Source: Aldrovandia affinis (lineage: Eukaryota; Chordata; Actinopteri; Notacanthiformes; Halosauridae). Taken from it: 64,000 nucleotides of DNA. The position numbers and the translations under genes were made by a program. How positions within the stretch are numbered: position 1 is the first letter of the stretch; each line of letters starts with the position of its first letter. Positions 24,501 to 33,043 of the stretch are shown here, one piece after another. The DNA is taken from the NCBI GenBank assembly GCA_029706075.1, contig JAINUG010000073.1:286001-350000 (forward strand). The letters run 5' to 3'. The notes below the pieces were generated by a model. That model did no database searches and was not told where the DNA came from. It saw only the letters and a program-made list of their open reading frames with translations.

Positions 24501-26062
24501 TCTCTCTCAAGACTTACATTTCCAGGAAAAAATTCACAACAGTTAAGAACACATGCAATTGTCAACAGTTAACTGCATACGGGGTTAAAATGATTTGTGC
24601 ACACCTATACAAATGTACTGTGAGTGAAAACATTACAAATAAAATGCCAACCTTATGGTAAATTTTTTGAATGGATGGTAAAATCGTACAACAAGCCCAA
24701 ATTTTAAGTGATAGTCATGCAATACGCCTACACATGGAATGAGTGTACTACCAGGGGTAAAAATCTCAAACTGGTGGAGCGAGATGCAACTAGTGAATGG
24801 AATTCCAAATAAACAGGATTAAAAACTTAACCATAAAGCTTAGAATCGCAGGTAAAAATAGGCTTAGAAGCTGGTGAACATTGTCTTCCAACCATTACTA
24901 CGTAACTGGCCCAGTTGTTTGCACTCCATCATCATTCTTCTCAGAAAGTTGCAAGATTGACATCAGATTTAGCTAACCTGGCCACATTTTTCACGTTTTC
25001 GATAGCTAAAAGGTCACCATCATTTAAATAAGTTTACCAAAATAGTCTGTATAAGAAAATAATAGTTCTGGGTCTATTTTAAACGTCTTTGTTGTGAATC
25101 GCCTCCAGCCAATCTAGCGTTCTCATTTTAAACCTAGGAATGCCAACAGTTGGAAAGCTATATTATTAATGTATCCCTTCGTGACACATAAACAAGGTGT
25201 ACGGCTCAAGTGGGTTGATATCTAAGTAGCATTAGTTATTCGTATCAGGGTTTAACGTTGTATTTAAAAATAACTTGGACCTGGGAAACTAAACCAATCG
25301 ATAGGGTAAACTGTATCAAGGCCAGGGCATGTCCTAATTCGCTGGCTACCTGCTGCAATGTTAACTCAACCGGCTAGCTGATGTTTATCAGTACTGTACT
25401 GTAGCCAGCAAAATAGGCTAACATACGTGATTCCTGCTATACACGACTACGTTACCAAGCAAGCACCTAGGTAGTCAACATAAAATATAGGGCTAACTAA
25501 CATTAACAGTTTACAGAGGTTAAAATGAGTAAAATGCGCAAAATACTAGATTCATTCGCAAACCCATGCATTTACATGACATTAAGCAGGCTAGCCAAGT
25601 TAGCTAACTGGCAAGCGAATATAATATAATAATAATATGCCATTTAGCAGACGCTTTTAGACTTACAGCAGTGAATGCATACATTTTTTTCAATATATGT
25701 GGTCCCAGTGGGAATCAACCCCACAACATAAGCGTTGTCAGCGCCATGCTCTACCTACTAAACCACACAGAATATTTTGATTACACTCGAAACAGGAAGC
25801 ATAACTTGCTTGCTACTAGCCAACTAGCCTGACTGACTGGCTGTAGCTGGCTAGCGAATGTTACTGTATATGATCTTGTAACGTTGAACGAACAAACTAG
25901 TCTGGCGAAGCTTTGTTTATGTAGCTATATTAGTATTAGCATAGCTAGCCAAGTTAGTAGATCTGGCTGGCTACAACACGGTTGAAAACCGTTTAGCTAG
26001 CTAGCTTTCTCGTCAATCGCCCTTGGTAAATCTAAATCATTTTAAAACTCTCACCAGCTCAT
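4728..26062 (-). CDS. bin3: bin3, bridging integrator 3 (BAR-domain protein), 5' part of the gene
   Basis: BIN3 is a small BAR-domain protein without an SH3 domain. It is the vertebrate counterpart of yeast Hob3 and is linked to actin organisation and membrane curvature. Coding exons, in transcript order, are 26062-26055, 13163-13115, 10233-10193, 8044-7983 and 4864-4728. Every junction has AG/GT borders and the phases agree (297 nt, 99 residues). The peptide starts MSWIPFKIGQPKKQIV, continues ERDFEREYDKLQK and LEDQTKKLHKDMKKSTEAD, and ends NPLCEQDQ...MDSFNQEK. It matches human BIN3 residues 1-99 closely from memory; the family length is about 253. This covers the N-terminal helix and the start of the BAR coiled coil. 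I looked for the next exon (expected to begin VNQIQ) in 1-4727 and did not find it, so the gene probably continues beyond base 1. Intron 1 is 13.1 kb. egr3 lies upstream on the same strand, as in human. Confidence 0.95.
5185..5335 (-). repeat. tRNA-derived SINE with GCTAAAAGGC-type tail
   Basis: On the minus strand the element starts GGTTCTGTGTGGCTCAGTAGG (A-box region near 5320), with the B-box GGTTCAATTCCC near 5275. It ends in a diverged form of the tail that matches the GCGTCTGCTAAATG family. Three more minus-strand copies are at 25636-25772, 43363-43507 and 58861-58948. Confidence 0.75.
6458..6825 (+). repeat. full-length tRNA-derived SINE with 15-bp target-site duplication
   Basis: The element starts GGCCTCCCGCGTGGTCCAG (tRNA-like head with A-box) and has the B-box GGGGTTCAATTCCCC. 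The body is GC-rich and the tail reads CTACCAAATTGGGAGAAAA ending in AAATA repeats. Identical 15-bp duplications, AAATTATATTTTTCA, flank it at 6443-6457 and 6826-6840. It lies in bin3 intron 4, in antisense to the gene. Confidence 0.9.
7983..8044 (-). CDS. bin3: bin3 coding exon 4
   Basis: The acceptor GATCCACAG precedes 8044 and the donor GTTTGT follows 7983. The 62 nt complete Lys33, encode residues 34-53 (LEDQTKKLHKDMKKSTEADI) and give the first base of Ala54. It is a charged helical BAR segment. The donor GTTTGT is weaker than the consensus GTAAGT but matches the gene structure. Confidence 0.95.
8309..8443. repeat. three-copy tandem repeat, about 45-bp unit
   Basis: The units begin CTCAAATCCCTTCCGGAC or CTCCAATCCCTTCCGGAC and contain TCTCAACCACCTGACT. 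Copies run 8309-8354, 8355-8399 and 8400-8443 with few differences. It lies in bin3 intron 3. Confidence 0.85.
9675..9697. repeat. TG microsatellite
   Basis: About eleven perfect TG units in bin3 intron 3. Confidence 0.93.
10193..10233 (-). CDS. bin3: bin3 coding exon 3
   Basis: The acceptor CTTCACAG precedes 10233 and the donor GTAAGT follows 10193. The 41 nt encode residues 20-32, VERDFEREYDKLQ, and two bases of Lys33. It is the start of the first BAR helix. The exon is very short, and only its splice sites and match to BIN3 identify it. Confidence 0.95.
10641..11218 (-). mobile_element. Tc1/mariner-like transposon, internally deleted
   Basis: The ends are perfect 12-bp inverted repeats including the TA target: TACAGGTAACTG at 10641-10652 and CAGTTACCTGTA at 11207-11218. 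A typical autonomous Tc1 element is about 1.3-1.6 kb. This one is 578 bp and keeps only the C-terminal transposase part, so it is a non-autonomous copy inside bin3 intron 2. Fragments of the same family occur at 21785-22045 and at the window's right edge. Confidence 0.9.
10854..11165 (-). pseudogene. Tc1-like transposase fragment (C-terminal catalytic half)
   Basis: The 103-codon frame contains GSVMVWGAFSWHG, the motif GLFQDDNAPIHRARVV carrying the second catalytic Asp, and SPDLNPNEHVWEIL with the catalytic Glu (DD34E type). The N-terminal DNA-binding domains and the first catalytic Asp region are absent, and a stop follows EIL. It cannot make an active transposase. Confidence 0.9.
11687..11717. 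repeat. CCCT tetranucleotide repeat
   Basis: About seven CCCT/CCTC units within a GC-rich part of bin3 intron 2. Confidence 0.9.
12800..12866. repeat. CA/CT microsatellite
   Basis: A perfect CA run (12800-12829) followed by CT units and interrupted CA/CG units to about 12866. It lies in bin3 intron 2, 250 bp from exon 2. Confidence 0.9.
13115..13163 (-). CDS. bin3: bin3 coding exon 2
   Basis: The acceptor TTTCTTTTAG ends at 13164 and the donor ACG/GTGAGC follows 13115. The 49 nt complete Trp3 and encode residues 4-19, IPFKIGQPKKQIVSKT. This is the basic, amphipathic N-terminal segment typical of N-BAR proteins. Confidence 0.95.
14828..14851. repeat. poly-A tract
   Basis: A run of about 24 A in bin3 intron 1. 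It may be the end of a retroelement, but no body was recognised upstream. A similar run is at 15758-15780. Confidence 0.85.
16938..17196. repeat. diverged flanking duplication around a SINE tail
   Basis: About 55-85 bp to the left of the SINE tail (16938-17023) recur to its right (17138-17196). Shared landmarks in order are AATAATAATTACTGT, TTTTAAATCAC, TATCTAACACCT and AACAACCTCAG. The copies differ by several small gaps. Either an unusually long target duplication or a local segmental duplication would explain this. Confidence 0.6.
17020..17137 (+). repeat. 3' half of the same SINE family as 6458-6825
   Basis: The segment from GGACTACGGCAGCGAACTC through TAAAAATAGCGGGTC and CAAATTGGGAGAAAATGGG to a poly-A tract is nearly identical to 6705-6815. 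Single-copy DNA on both sides is duplicated (see the repeat entry at 16938-17196). Confidence 0.8.
17209..18109 (+). mobile_element. Tc1-like transposon with very long inverted repeats, internally deleted
   Basis: The left end TACACTACCAGTCAAAAGTT and right end AACTTTTGACCGGTAGTGTA are inverted repeats. The inverted homology runs far inward: the left stretch containing GGTACAAAGGTAAGCGGTAAAC is mirrored on the right, so each arm is about 140-150 bp. Long arms of this kind are known from IR/DR-type fish Tc1 elements. At 901 bp the element is shorter than an autonomous copy. Confidence 0.9.
17374..17619 (+). pseudogene. Tc1-like transposase fragment (N-terminal DNA-binding part)
   Basis: The 81-codon frame contains GRPKATTKSEDKFLRVNSLR followed by RRLTGQQLQAQL, the second helix-turn-helix of Tc1 transposases. 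Downstream, another frame near 17765-17850 gives TPTVKHGGGSVMVWGSFAG from the catalytic domain. Frameshifts, deletions and stops separate the parts, so it is inactive. Confidence 0.88.
18556..18592. repeat. CG-then-CA microsatellite
   Basis: Several GCGC units followed by about eleven CA units in bin3 intron 1. Confidence 0.9.
19684..19984 (+). repeat. full-length SINE with 16-bp target-site duplication
   Basis: The element has a diverged tRNA-like head (GGGGCCTCAGGTGGTGCAAC), the GGGGGCGGCGATTGGCTGTC body and a tail with CACTAAATTGGGAGAAAAAC. Perfect 16-bp copies of AAAATGATGGGCAGAT flank it at 19668-19683 and 19985-20000. It shares the body and tail type with the copies at 6458 and 62600. 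Confidence 0.88.
20170..20489. mobile_element. hAT-like MITE
   Basis: The left terminus CAGTGGTCTCAAACTCAGTG and right terminus CACTGAGTTTGAGACCACTG are inverted repeats. The similarity continues inward for about 60 bp on each side. Flanks TCATATCA and TGATATCA fit an 8-bp target duplication with one mismatch, as expected for hAT elements. It has no coding capacity. Confidence 0.75.
21785..22265 (-). mobile_element. decayed Tc1-like transposon fragment
   Basis: The segment 21790-22045 is close to 10895-11150: both contain GGTTTTCATGCTCATCAAAC-like and CACCATAGGATGAAGGTGATC sequence, but this copy has small insertions and deletions that break the frame. From 22046 to 22265 it resembles the middle of Tc1-type transposase genes (GCAAGGACTTCAAGGTCAAG), less certainly. 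No terminal repeats were identified. Confidence 0.65.
22266..22790. mobile_element. probable non-autonomous DNA transposon
   Basis: The left end GTGGTTCCCAACCCTGGTCC and right end AGTTGGGAAGTACTGCCCTA form short inverted repeats (TTCCCAAC/GTTGGGAA). The motif CTATGCTGGTTTTTGTTACTG is common in fish MITEs. Boundaries and superfamily are uncertain. Confidence 0.5.
23030..23150 (+). repeat. retroelement 3' tail (GGATAAGAGCGTCTGCTAAATG family)
   Basis: This is a second copy of the family at 3290-3415. It shares the CTCTTGCA...ACCATG...ATGCAC stretch, the GGATAAGAGCGT core and the AAATGTAAAATGTAAT end. It is inside bin3 intron 1. Confidence 0.6.
23445..23470. repeat. TTTCA pentanucleotide repeat
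   Basis: About five TTTCA units in bin3 intron 1. Confidence 0.88.
25636..25772 (-). repeat. tRNA-derived SINE
   Basis: It is the same family as 5185-5335. On the minus strand there is a tRNA-like head with GGTTTAGTAGG-type A-box and GGTTGATTCCC-type B-box, and the tail complementary to CATTTAGCAGACGCTTTTA. It lies about 290 bp downstream of bin3 exon 1, in intron 1. Confidence 0.75.
26055..26062 (-). CDS. bin3: bin3 coding exon 1 (8 coding bases)
   Basis: On the minus strand the bases read ATGAGCTG followed by the donor GTGAGAG at 26054 downward. This encodes Met-Ser and the first two bases of Trp3; exon 2 supplies the final G. The resulting MSW-IPFK matches the known BIN3 start exactly, and the phase fits, which is why this ATG was chosen. 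The exon must continue upstream as 5' UTR (26063 and above). It is far too short for ORF-based detection. Confidence 0.87.
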
Positions 26063-26300
26063 GTTTGTTGGATCCTTTAATCCAATTTCATTCCGGAGTC
26101 TTTACCTTTCTGAAATACCACATCACCTCGAAACTACCAAACGAGATAGAGCAAACACTCTCAAACTGCGTCCAGGAAGTGTAAAAGGTGATTTTCATCC
26201 TGTGGTCATAGGTCAGTTAGGGTGATTTAAACTACGGCAAGCCAAGGGGTTCCGGTCAGTTTGCCTCAAAGGGCTGGCAAATCGACAACCAGTTCATAGA
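26063..26300 (-). promoter_or_regulatory. bin3: bin3 5' UTR and promoter region (approximate)
   Basis: This is the sequence directly upstream of the bin3 start codon. It has no obvious TATA box. An ETS-type motif, CAGGAAGTG, lies at 26173-26181 on the plus strand, as often found in TATA-less housekeeping promoters. The transcription start cannot be fixed from sequence alone. A Tc1-like element begins at 26311 and limits the promoter-proximal single-copy DNA to about 250 bp. Confidence 0.4.
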
Positions 26301-26310
26301 ATGTGTAATA

Positions 26311-27524
26311 TATAGGGGGTAGACAAAATAATGGAAACAACAAACAATATATTAATATTTATTAGCTAATAAGGAGTTGGGCCACCTTTTGCCTTCAGTC
26401 CTTCTTTGAATGCTCTTGTACAAGTTTTGAACTCTTTCAAGTGGGATATTGGACCCTTCTTCAAGAAGAACAGCCTCCAGTTCTTTGAGAGATGAAGGTG
26501 GTGGAAATCTACTCCACATTCTATGTTCCAGAACCTCCCATAAAGTTTTTATGATGTTTAGATCATATGATTGAGGAGGCCACTGGAAGAGGTTTGACTT
26601 CATTCTGGTGTTCATGAAACCACTCTTGAATCCATTTAGCAGTGTGTATGGGGGCGTTATCATCTTGGAATATGGTAATATCTTGAGGACACAATGTTTG
26701 CACGATAGGGTACACCTGGTTTGCTCAAATGTCTTTTATTCCTTGGCTGTAATTCTACCATGCATAATAATTGGATCCATTGATTCTCATAAGATGGCTG
26801 CCCAAACCATAACATATCCACCACCAGGTTTAACAGATGGGAACAGGCAATGTGGGTTGAAGGCTTCATTTAGCTTTTTCCAGATATAAACCTGCCCAGA
26901 TGTAGGAAAAAGAGTTAAAGATGACTCATCAGATATATTACTTTCTTCCACTACTCAGAAGTCCAGGTTTTGTGCTCATTACACCAAGTTACGCATTGTT
27001 GCGTATTGGCCTTGGTTATAAGTGGTTTCCAAATGGCAGCACTGGCATAAATATCAGCTTTGTGAAGCTCACAAAGTACAGTTTTTGTTGAGACCGTGTC
27101 ACAGAGGTGTAAATTCAGTTATGTGGTACATTTTGAGGCCATTGCTTTGTGGTTTTTAGCAACTATCCTGTTAGCCATCTATACCTGTGGGTAAGGTTTG
27201 ACTTGAGAGCACTGTCCCTCTTTCCTGATGCAGTTTTTCCTTGTCTGGCGTATGCCGTCATGATTTTCAAAAAAAATTTAACTGTTCCCCTTGATATATT
27301 AAATAATTTAGCCGTTTCTGTGACTGATGCACCTGCAATTTGGCCAACAACTATTTGACCTCTTTCAAAATCTCTTTCATGCTGCTTTAGAAACTAACAT
27401 ATTAAAGTGTTGATTTTAAAACTTATTTTATAACAATAATTAGACTACTTATTCATTGCATTTTAGTCAGTTAAAAAAATTACTTTTCCAATTGATGTTT
27501 CTATTATATTGTCTACCCCCTGTA
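26311..27524 (-). mobile_element. Tc1-like transposon, near full length but decayed
   Basis: The ends TATAGGGGGTAGACAAAATA (26311 on) and GTCTACCCCCTGTA (to 27524) are inverted repeats next to TA. The length of about 1.2 kb is close to complete. The left end is only 249 bp upstream of the bin3 start codon. A small tail-type retroelement copy follows on the right. Confidence 0.88.
26352..26663 (-). pseudogene. Tc1-like transposase remnant with catalytic Glu lost
   Basis: The 103-codon frame reads SYDLNIIKTLWEVLEHR where family members have S(P/N)DLNPIENLWEVL. The catalytic Glu position (IE) is Lys here. The C-terminal helices SLKELEAVLLEEGSNIPLER and VQNLYKSIQRR are recognisable. Upstream sequence is frameshifted. 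Confidence 0.85.
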
Positions 27525-27599
27525 GGAGTAGGTGTGAGTTGCCCGTGAGCACTGATCTGAAGTCAGTCAGTTGCTTCATATCCAGCTGTATAAATGGAT

Positions 27600-27663
27600 T
27601 GTAAAGAAATGTAAACTCTGAGTCGCTCTGGATAAGAGCGTCTGCTAAATGCCTGTAATGTCT
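27600..27663 (+). repeat. short retroelement 3' tail
   Basis: This is a third plus-strand copy of the GGATAAGAGCGT-CTGCTAAATG tail. It is short and lies immediately downstream of the Tc1-like element that ends at 27524. Confidence 0.5.
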
Positions 27664-30600
27664 ACCGTGCCGTAAAAACCCAGACAGAAAATATTGTGTA
27701 CCAATTGCACTTCACCAGCCATAAGCATGTACAGTAAGCCAAAGTTTGAATCTGAAGCCTAAACTAGTCTATGATTTCCATTCTGGCGAAAACAAATGAC
27801 ACAGTTGCACCTGGTAACTTTTCGTTGAGTTGATTATCTTTCAAGTTTATCTTGCTGACACTCGCTCTCCTCTTGGAATGGTTATGAACATACAGCCTAT
27901 TAATATAACAGATGTTTTATTCATGTATTTATTGTGCTTCATGCAAATGTGTTATAAAAAAACACGCTGGGCATGGCGATAAGGCATAATAACTTCCTTA
28001 TGGTTCCTCTGTGTTTCAATGGAAGTGATGCTGTACACGGCAAAACACATGAATCACACAGAGATTGTTGATTGTCAGCAACACAATATATTTACTTCTG
28101 TATTTTTCTCTCTTTTTTTGATCACAGTGCAAATGGTACACAAATACAACTTTAGATTTTTTTTCTTTATTCAAATGCTTTATGATAATTGATCATTGAT
28201 AACAAAACATTTGCATTACAACAAACTGAAGAGCCAAGTAAACGACAAGGTGAACAAATCACCCCCGCACAAAATAATAATGATAATCGTAATAAGTTTC
28301 ATAACAATATTCAGAGCTTATTTGAGCACATTGTACCTTAGTATAAGGTAATAGAAAGAGCTATGAAGTAAAAACATCCACAAAATATATAACAAGACCT
28401 TTTGTTTTCTCTCAAAAACAAAACGAACAAAATTTTAGAATCTCAATGTAACTTTCCCGAATGTCCTTTAAGAGTCCGTTTTTTAATTTTTTATTAAGCA
28501 TTTTGTCCCCTCTTCCCTTTTCTGTAAACCATAATTGTTTTATTACCGCCATGCATAATAAAATAATCAAGACCAACCTCTGATCCCACAGGTTGATGCT
28601 AAAAATGTTAAGAACCTTTTCGTGCAGCAACATGCAAACAGGAAGATATAACTAGACAATGTTAAGAAAACATACTTTTAAAACATTTTAAAAAAATCCA
28701 AATGATGCAGATATAAAGTGCAGCACAAAGCTGCGAGGACATCAAATCAAGGGGCGTGGCATTAGAGTGATCAAAAAAAAACCTGCTGTCAGTATCGACA
28801 AACTCAACGATTCCAAATGTCCGACACTGCCCTCTCCCGTGAAAAACTTTGGGGCTAATCATTTATCCGATCTTGATTTGTCACCGTGCTGCGGGTTCAA
28901 ATGGACAGGATGAGCTGCCCGTCATTTACACATTGACAAGGGGGAGCACGGTGGGAGACGAGGTCCTGTGTGGAATGTGTACTTTCAGTCTTTAATGGCC
29001 TGGCACAATGGCGGCTTTGCGGGGAGTAAATTAAACGAGTAAACACAGACATCAGCACTGGCCAGGCTAAAGCTGTAATCTGACTGAGGTCACATTTACG
29101 TTTTGTTGCTTCTGTGGAGCCTTTGGGCGCATATTGTCCCTAATCACCCAACCCTGCAACCCAATTTGGCAAAAACATGGCTGAGTTAGTTTGGGCTCAA
29201 GTCCAAGGCCGAACAGCCAATAGTCAGGTTGAGACTAAGACATGAAGGCAGAGGTTGTTCCTTGGGGAGGCCCGACTTGTTTCTGTCCAGAACTGGACAT
29301 CCAATAGAGACTCTAACCAACCACATGCTCACTTGTGCACACCAACAAACACACGTATCACACAAAGCATTCGAGCTATGAGAACAAGTGTTCAGTAATT
29401 ATGAAGTATTAACTCTTATAGTGCGGGGACTCTGTATTTAATCATGTTTGTAATGAACACAAAGCTATTTTAGATCTAACTGGACGAATGGTTTGATTCT
29501 TTTGGATAGAATCAGCTCATTTTCAGCGCAGCACCTTATTTTTGGCTAAATGGACTCAGTTAAAGTAAAGAAAACCCCAAAAAGGGGGAAAAAGATTGAA
29601 CAGCCTCTTTAAATAGTTCAGTGGCTAAGAATGCTTGGTTCCTTATTTAAATCTTGTGTCATGCCGGTTCATGCCTCAGTAAAACATAGTCATCCTCACC
29701 ACTTCATCACTGTCATGAGACTGATGTTAGAGAAGCCTGATTCGCAATCTTTCTCATGGCCCTGCGTGAGCAACATCTACTGAGCTGTCTCTCTGCTGCA
29801 GGGTATGGCCGCCTGCGCTCTCGTAATTGTGTGCGCGGCATGGATGGAGATGAATGAGCATTTGTCAGTCTTTTTCTTCCAGCCAAAAGCCTTGCGATAC
29901 CTTCTCGGCAACACCGACGCTGAATGACGGGGCTGAAAGACATCTGTGCGTCTCACTATTTCTGTCACTCGAAAGTAGTCAAGACTGCCAGCGCACCCCA
30001 CCCACATGCACATATGAGGAAGATAAGGAGCCATCTCTCTGTTATTCAGGGAAAACTCTGTCATCGCAAATATCCATGACATGTTTGTCATACACTGGCA
30101 TGTTCACAAAGCTGACTCTAACCTTGCTGTCTAATCATCCACCTCCTACAGTATATCAGCGACTGACTAGTGAATATTATTCATAAATTAACGTTCACGA
30201 ATTGAAAGTACCGCACAGAGGAACGAACACTGAAATTTTAGAACAGGTGTGACGCGCAGAATAATATTTCATTCAGTTTGCAAAATGCTGTCAAAGCACC
30301 GAGTGCATATTGTACTTTAAAAAAAAAACAAAACAGCTTGTGTTTTTGCACAGTCTGGCTTGCGGACAAAAAAAAAAGAATGAAACAAAAGAAAAATGAA
30401 AGAACAGAAAAAGCAGGCCCTTTTGTTTGAATGAGCTGCCGTGTGTGCACACGCTGTTGATACAGAGGGGTGTCTTCCCGGTCACACATCTCTTCTGCAT
30501 CCGTGATTACACGGCAGGTACCTTCGGTGCCAGACAGAATTATTTTGGCATTTTTGCTTTTCTTTTCTGAGAGCAGCTTCCACCCTTTTCACAAGCCTTG

Positions 30601-31426
30601 GCTAAGCACAGTTTCCCTTCCAAAAACCGAGACACATTGCACTCCATAAATCAAATGTGAGCTCTCACCGGCGAGCAGAAGATCCTCCCGCCCGCCTGCA
30701 CGCTCAGTGAGAAACTGGCCTTACTATTTTTACTGGCACCGCCTGGCCTCTCAGTCTCAGCCTTTTTTCTTTCTTCTTCTTTTTCTGGCCGAATGAGAAA
30801 CGTAAAGCGGGTAAATAAATAAATAAATACAATTTGAGCCAAGCCAGCAGCTATTTTCTGCAAGTGGGCTCCACTATAATTTGGCATATTCTGCACCATA
30901 AGAGCGGCAGAAATGAAGACATCACTGCAAAGCAGAATAGGCTGGAGCAGCACTGCAAACCTGGCTTGATAATAGTCTGCATCAAATCTGTTGAGACACT
31001 GAACTTTCACAGATATGGATTTTTTTTGCCCTATCCACCTAAGAGCCAAACCTGTCTCAGCTGCTCAGAATTCCGTCTCCTCAGTAACTCCATGTTCCCT
31101 CGGTTCAGTCAGATACGCTCGCTAATGTACACGGCTGAGGCGTTAGAAGGCTGCGATTCTGCATAAATTCAGGGCAGCCATTTTTGCAAAGAAATGTTAT
31201 ATCTTTGCCTAGCTTGAAGCTAACTACAGTGCAATGCAGAGGATTGATTTAACATTTCAGGTCAACAGAGGCATTTATTGCTTAACATTTCTTCCCAGCA
31301 TAAATGGTGGTTGTGGGGCCACTGAATTCTTAATATTTGATGTAGACTGACAAACGAGAGGAAAGTATGTCCTTGAAAATTCCCACTAAATGTTATTTAT
31401 TTACTTTCTCTCGATGTAATGCAATA

Positions 31427-31430
31427 CCGG

Positions 31431-31461
<31 letters not shown>

Positions 31462-31475
31462 AATAATAATAATAG
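31427..31475. repeat. ATT/AAT palindromic microsatellite
   Basis: Ten or so ATT units are followed directly by AAT units, so the tract can fold on itself. It lies between bin3 and egr3. Confidence 0.92.
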
Positions 31476-33037
31476 CATTAACATAGTAATTTTAGTAATT
31501 TTTATTGCAATTTAATAATTATTTTTAATGGATAGTCAGAGACATATAACTACGGCCTTTAGGGTAGTCTTCTCATTTTAGTGAACGTGACAGCATCCTA
31601 ATCTGGCGGCCAATAAACAACAAGGACGACAGTGCAAGTGCCCGCATGATGACACTTTTGCGAAGCCACCGGTTTACATAACCGCGATAAACTGAGTTAC
31701 CTTGTTGGAAAACCTTGGACAATGCGATGGGGTTATTTACGTATCCACTTAATTAACAAGCTGGAAAAAAAACACTTTCTGGAGCCATCGGGCTTCTAGT
31801 TAATCGGAGACAGAATGGAGGCTTGCCAGAGAGCGCAAACGGAGGAAACCGTTTCGCGCAAGAGACGGTAGTCTTCAGAGGCGCGTTTTTGATTTGTGCT
31901 CTCTGAGTGGCCTCCTTAGTGCGCGACCGTCTCCACTGGCCCTCGTCCCTGCAGGCGCTGCTTCGCGATACAGAGACACTCGAGAGAGCGAGAAGTTATT
32001 TTTTTACATTTTTTAACACCGCAGAAGTTGAGCGAACGGTGAAATTCATACGACGCGAAACAGCCACGAGTAATTGAAAAATAGACGATATTTATAGATA
32101 ATCGATTTAAAATAAAAATTTAAACCATGAAACACATTTCCATTGAGTGACAAAATGACAAGTCTACAGCTTTCAGTAGCGCTAAACAAATTAGGAATGT
32201 GTGCATTATGTGACTTATAATAGACCCTCACCAAGGTTTGCAAAACAAAAGCAACATTGCCATGAGTACAATTAGGACAATTATCTTTAGTAACAGCCAC
32301 ACTGGTACCATGGAGCATTGAGAACAGTGTAGCATGGTTTCAGAACCTCAAAATCATATACCTTGCAGCAGAAATGTCTAATTCTGTCTATTAGTTTTGA
32401 AGAAATCTTTCACAAGCCTTGTATGCCGAATGTGTGTACCTGTATTGTGCGAAAAACAGGCAGGCTATTTATCTGACTCTCTATCAATCTTGCAATCAAG
32501 CATTTTTTTTTCTTGCTTTTCACAAGGGTTGTGTGGAGTTGGTCTTGGTCTCAGAGGATCCTTTTAAAATCATAACAGGAATGGGCTGTTATACTTGTTA
32601 TTGGAGGGTTTTATTCTGTGCCTATTGTCAGCAAGATTCACTTTGTATTTTTTAGTCTTAGCTACTTAAATGATATTTGTGACCACGCAGATTGCACAAT
32701 GCAGCCCGATGACAGATTCACGGATTCAGGAATGGCCTGTGAGACGAGCCAAAAAAACCAGCAAGAACTGTTCTCAGGAAATTTGGCTAAACAAAATGTC
32801 ACATGCTCAGACTACGGGAAGACATGTTTGAAAATGCACCACATGCACAACTTGAACTTGAACTTGGCCCTTAGCACAGACCCTTAGACCACATATCATT
32901 CTGTATGTGTGTGCATCATCGCCAGGTGTACCAGACTGCCATTAACTGTTGTTTTGTAGTATGCCTCCCATGAAAGAACGGCCTTCAAGAACCATGCAAT
33001 TAAAATACACGAAACAGTTTTTCAAATAGCTTTTTTG

Positions 33038-33043
33038 TTTATT
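33038..33043 (-). terminator. candidate distal egr3 polyadenylation signal (AATAAA)
   Basis: The plus strand reads TTTATT, so the minus strand has a canonical AATAAA. It is the farthest downstream signal of three in the repeat-poor block after the egr3 stop. Nearer alternatives are 33525-33530 and 34661-34666, and any may be used. Confidence 0.35.

Larger units (their letters stand above)
13164..26054 (-). other. bin3 intron 1 (about 12.9 kb)
   Basis: This is the largest intron seen here. It contains a SINE tail (17020-17137), a Tc1-like element with very long inverted repeats (17209-18109) and an intact SINE (19684-19984). It also holds a hAT-like MITE (20170-20487), a decayed Tc1 fragment (21785-22265), a probable non-autonomous element (22266-22790), a SINE/LINE tail (23030-23150) and a SINE (25636-25772). 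The GC-rich stretch 23500-24330 has overlapping ORFs on both strands that resemble nothing I know. Confidence 0.8.
26301..33017. other. bin3-egr3 intergenic region
   Basis: Apart from the Tc1-like element (26311-27524), a retroelement tail (27600-27663) and the ATT tract, this 6.7 kb is low in repeats. 28090-28900 is AT-rich and carries a minus-strand AATAAA near 28158. 29650-30210 and 30500-31200 are mixed-composition, repeat-free stretches. 31590-31990 is CpG-rich. No frame resembles a known protein. Confidence 0.6.
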
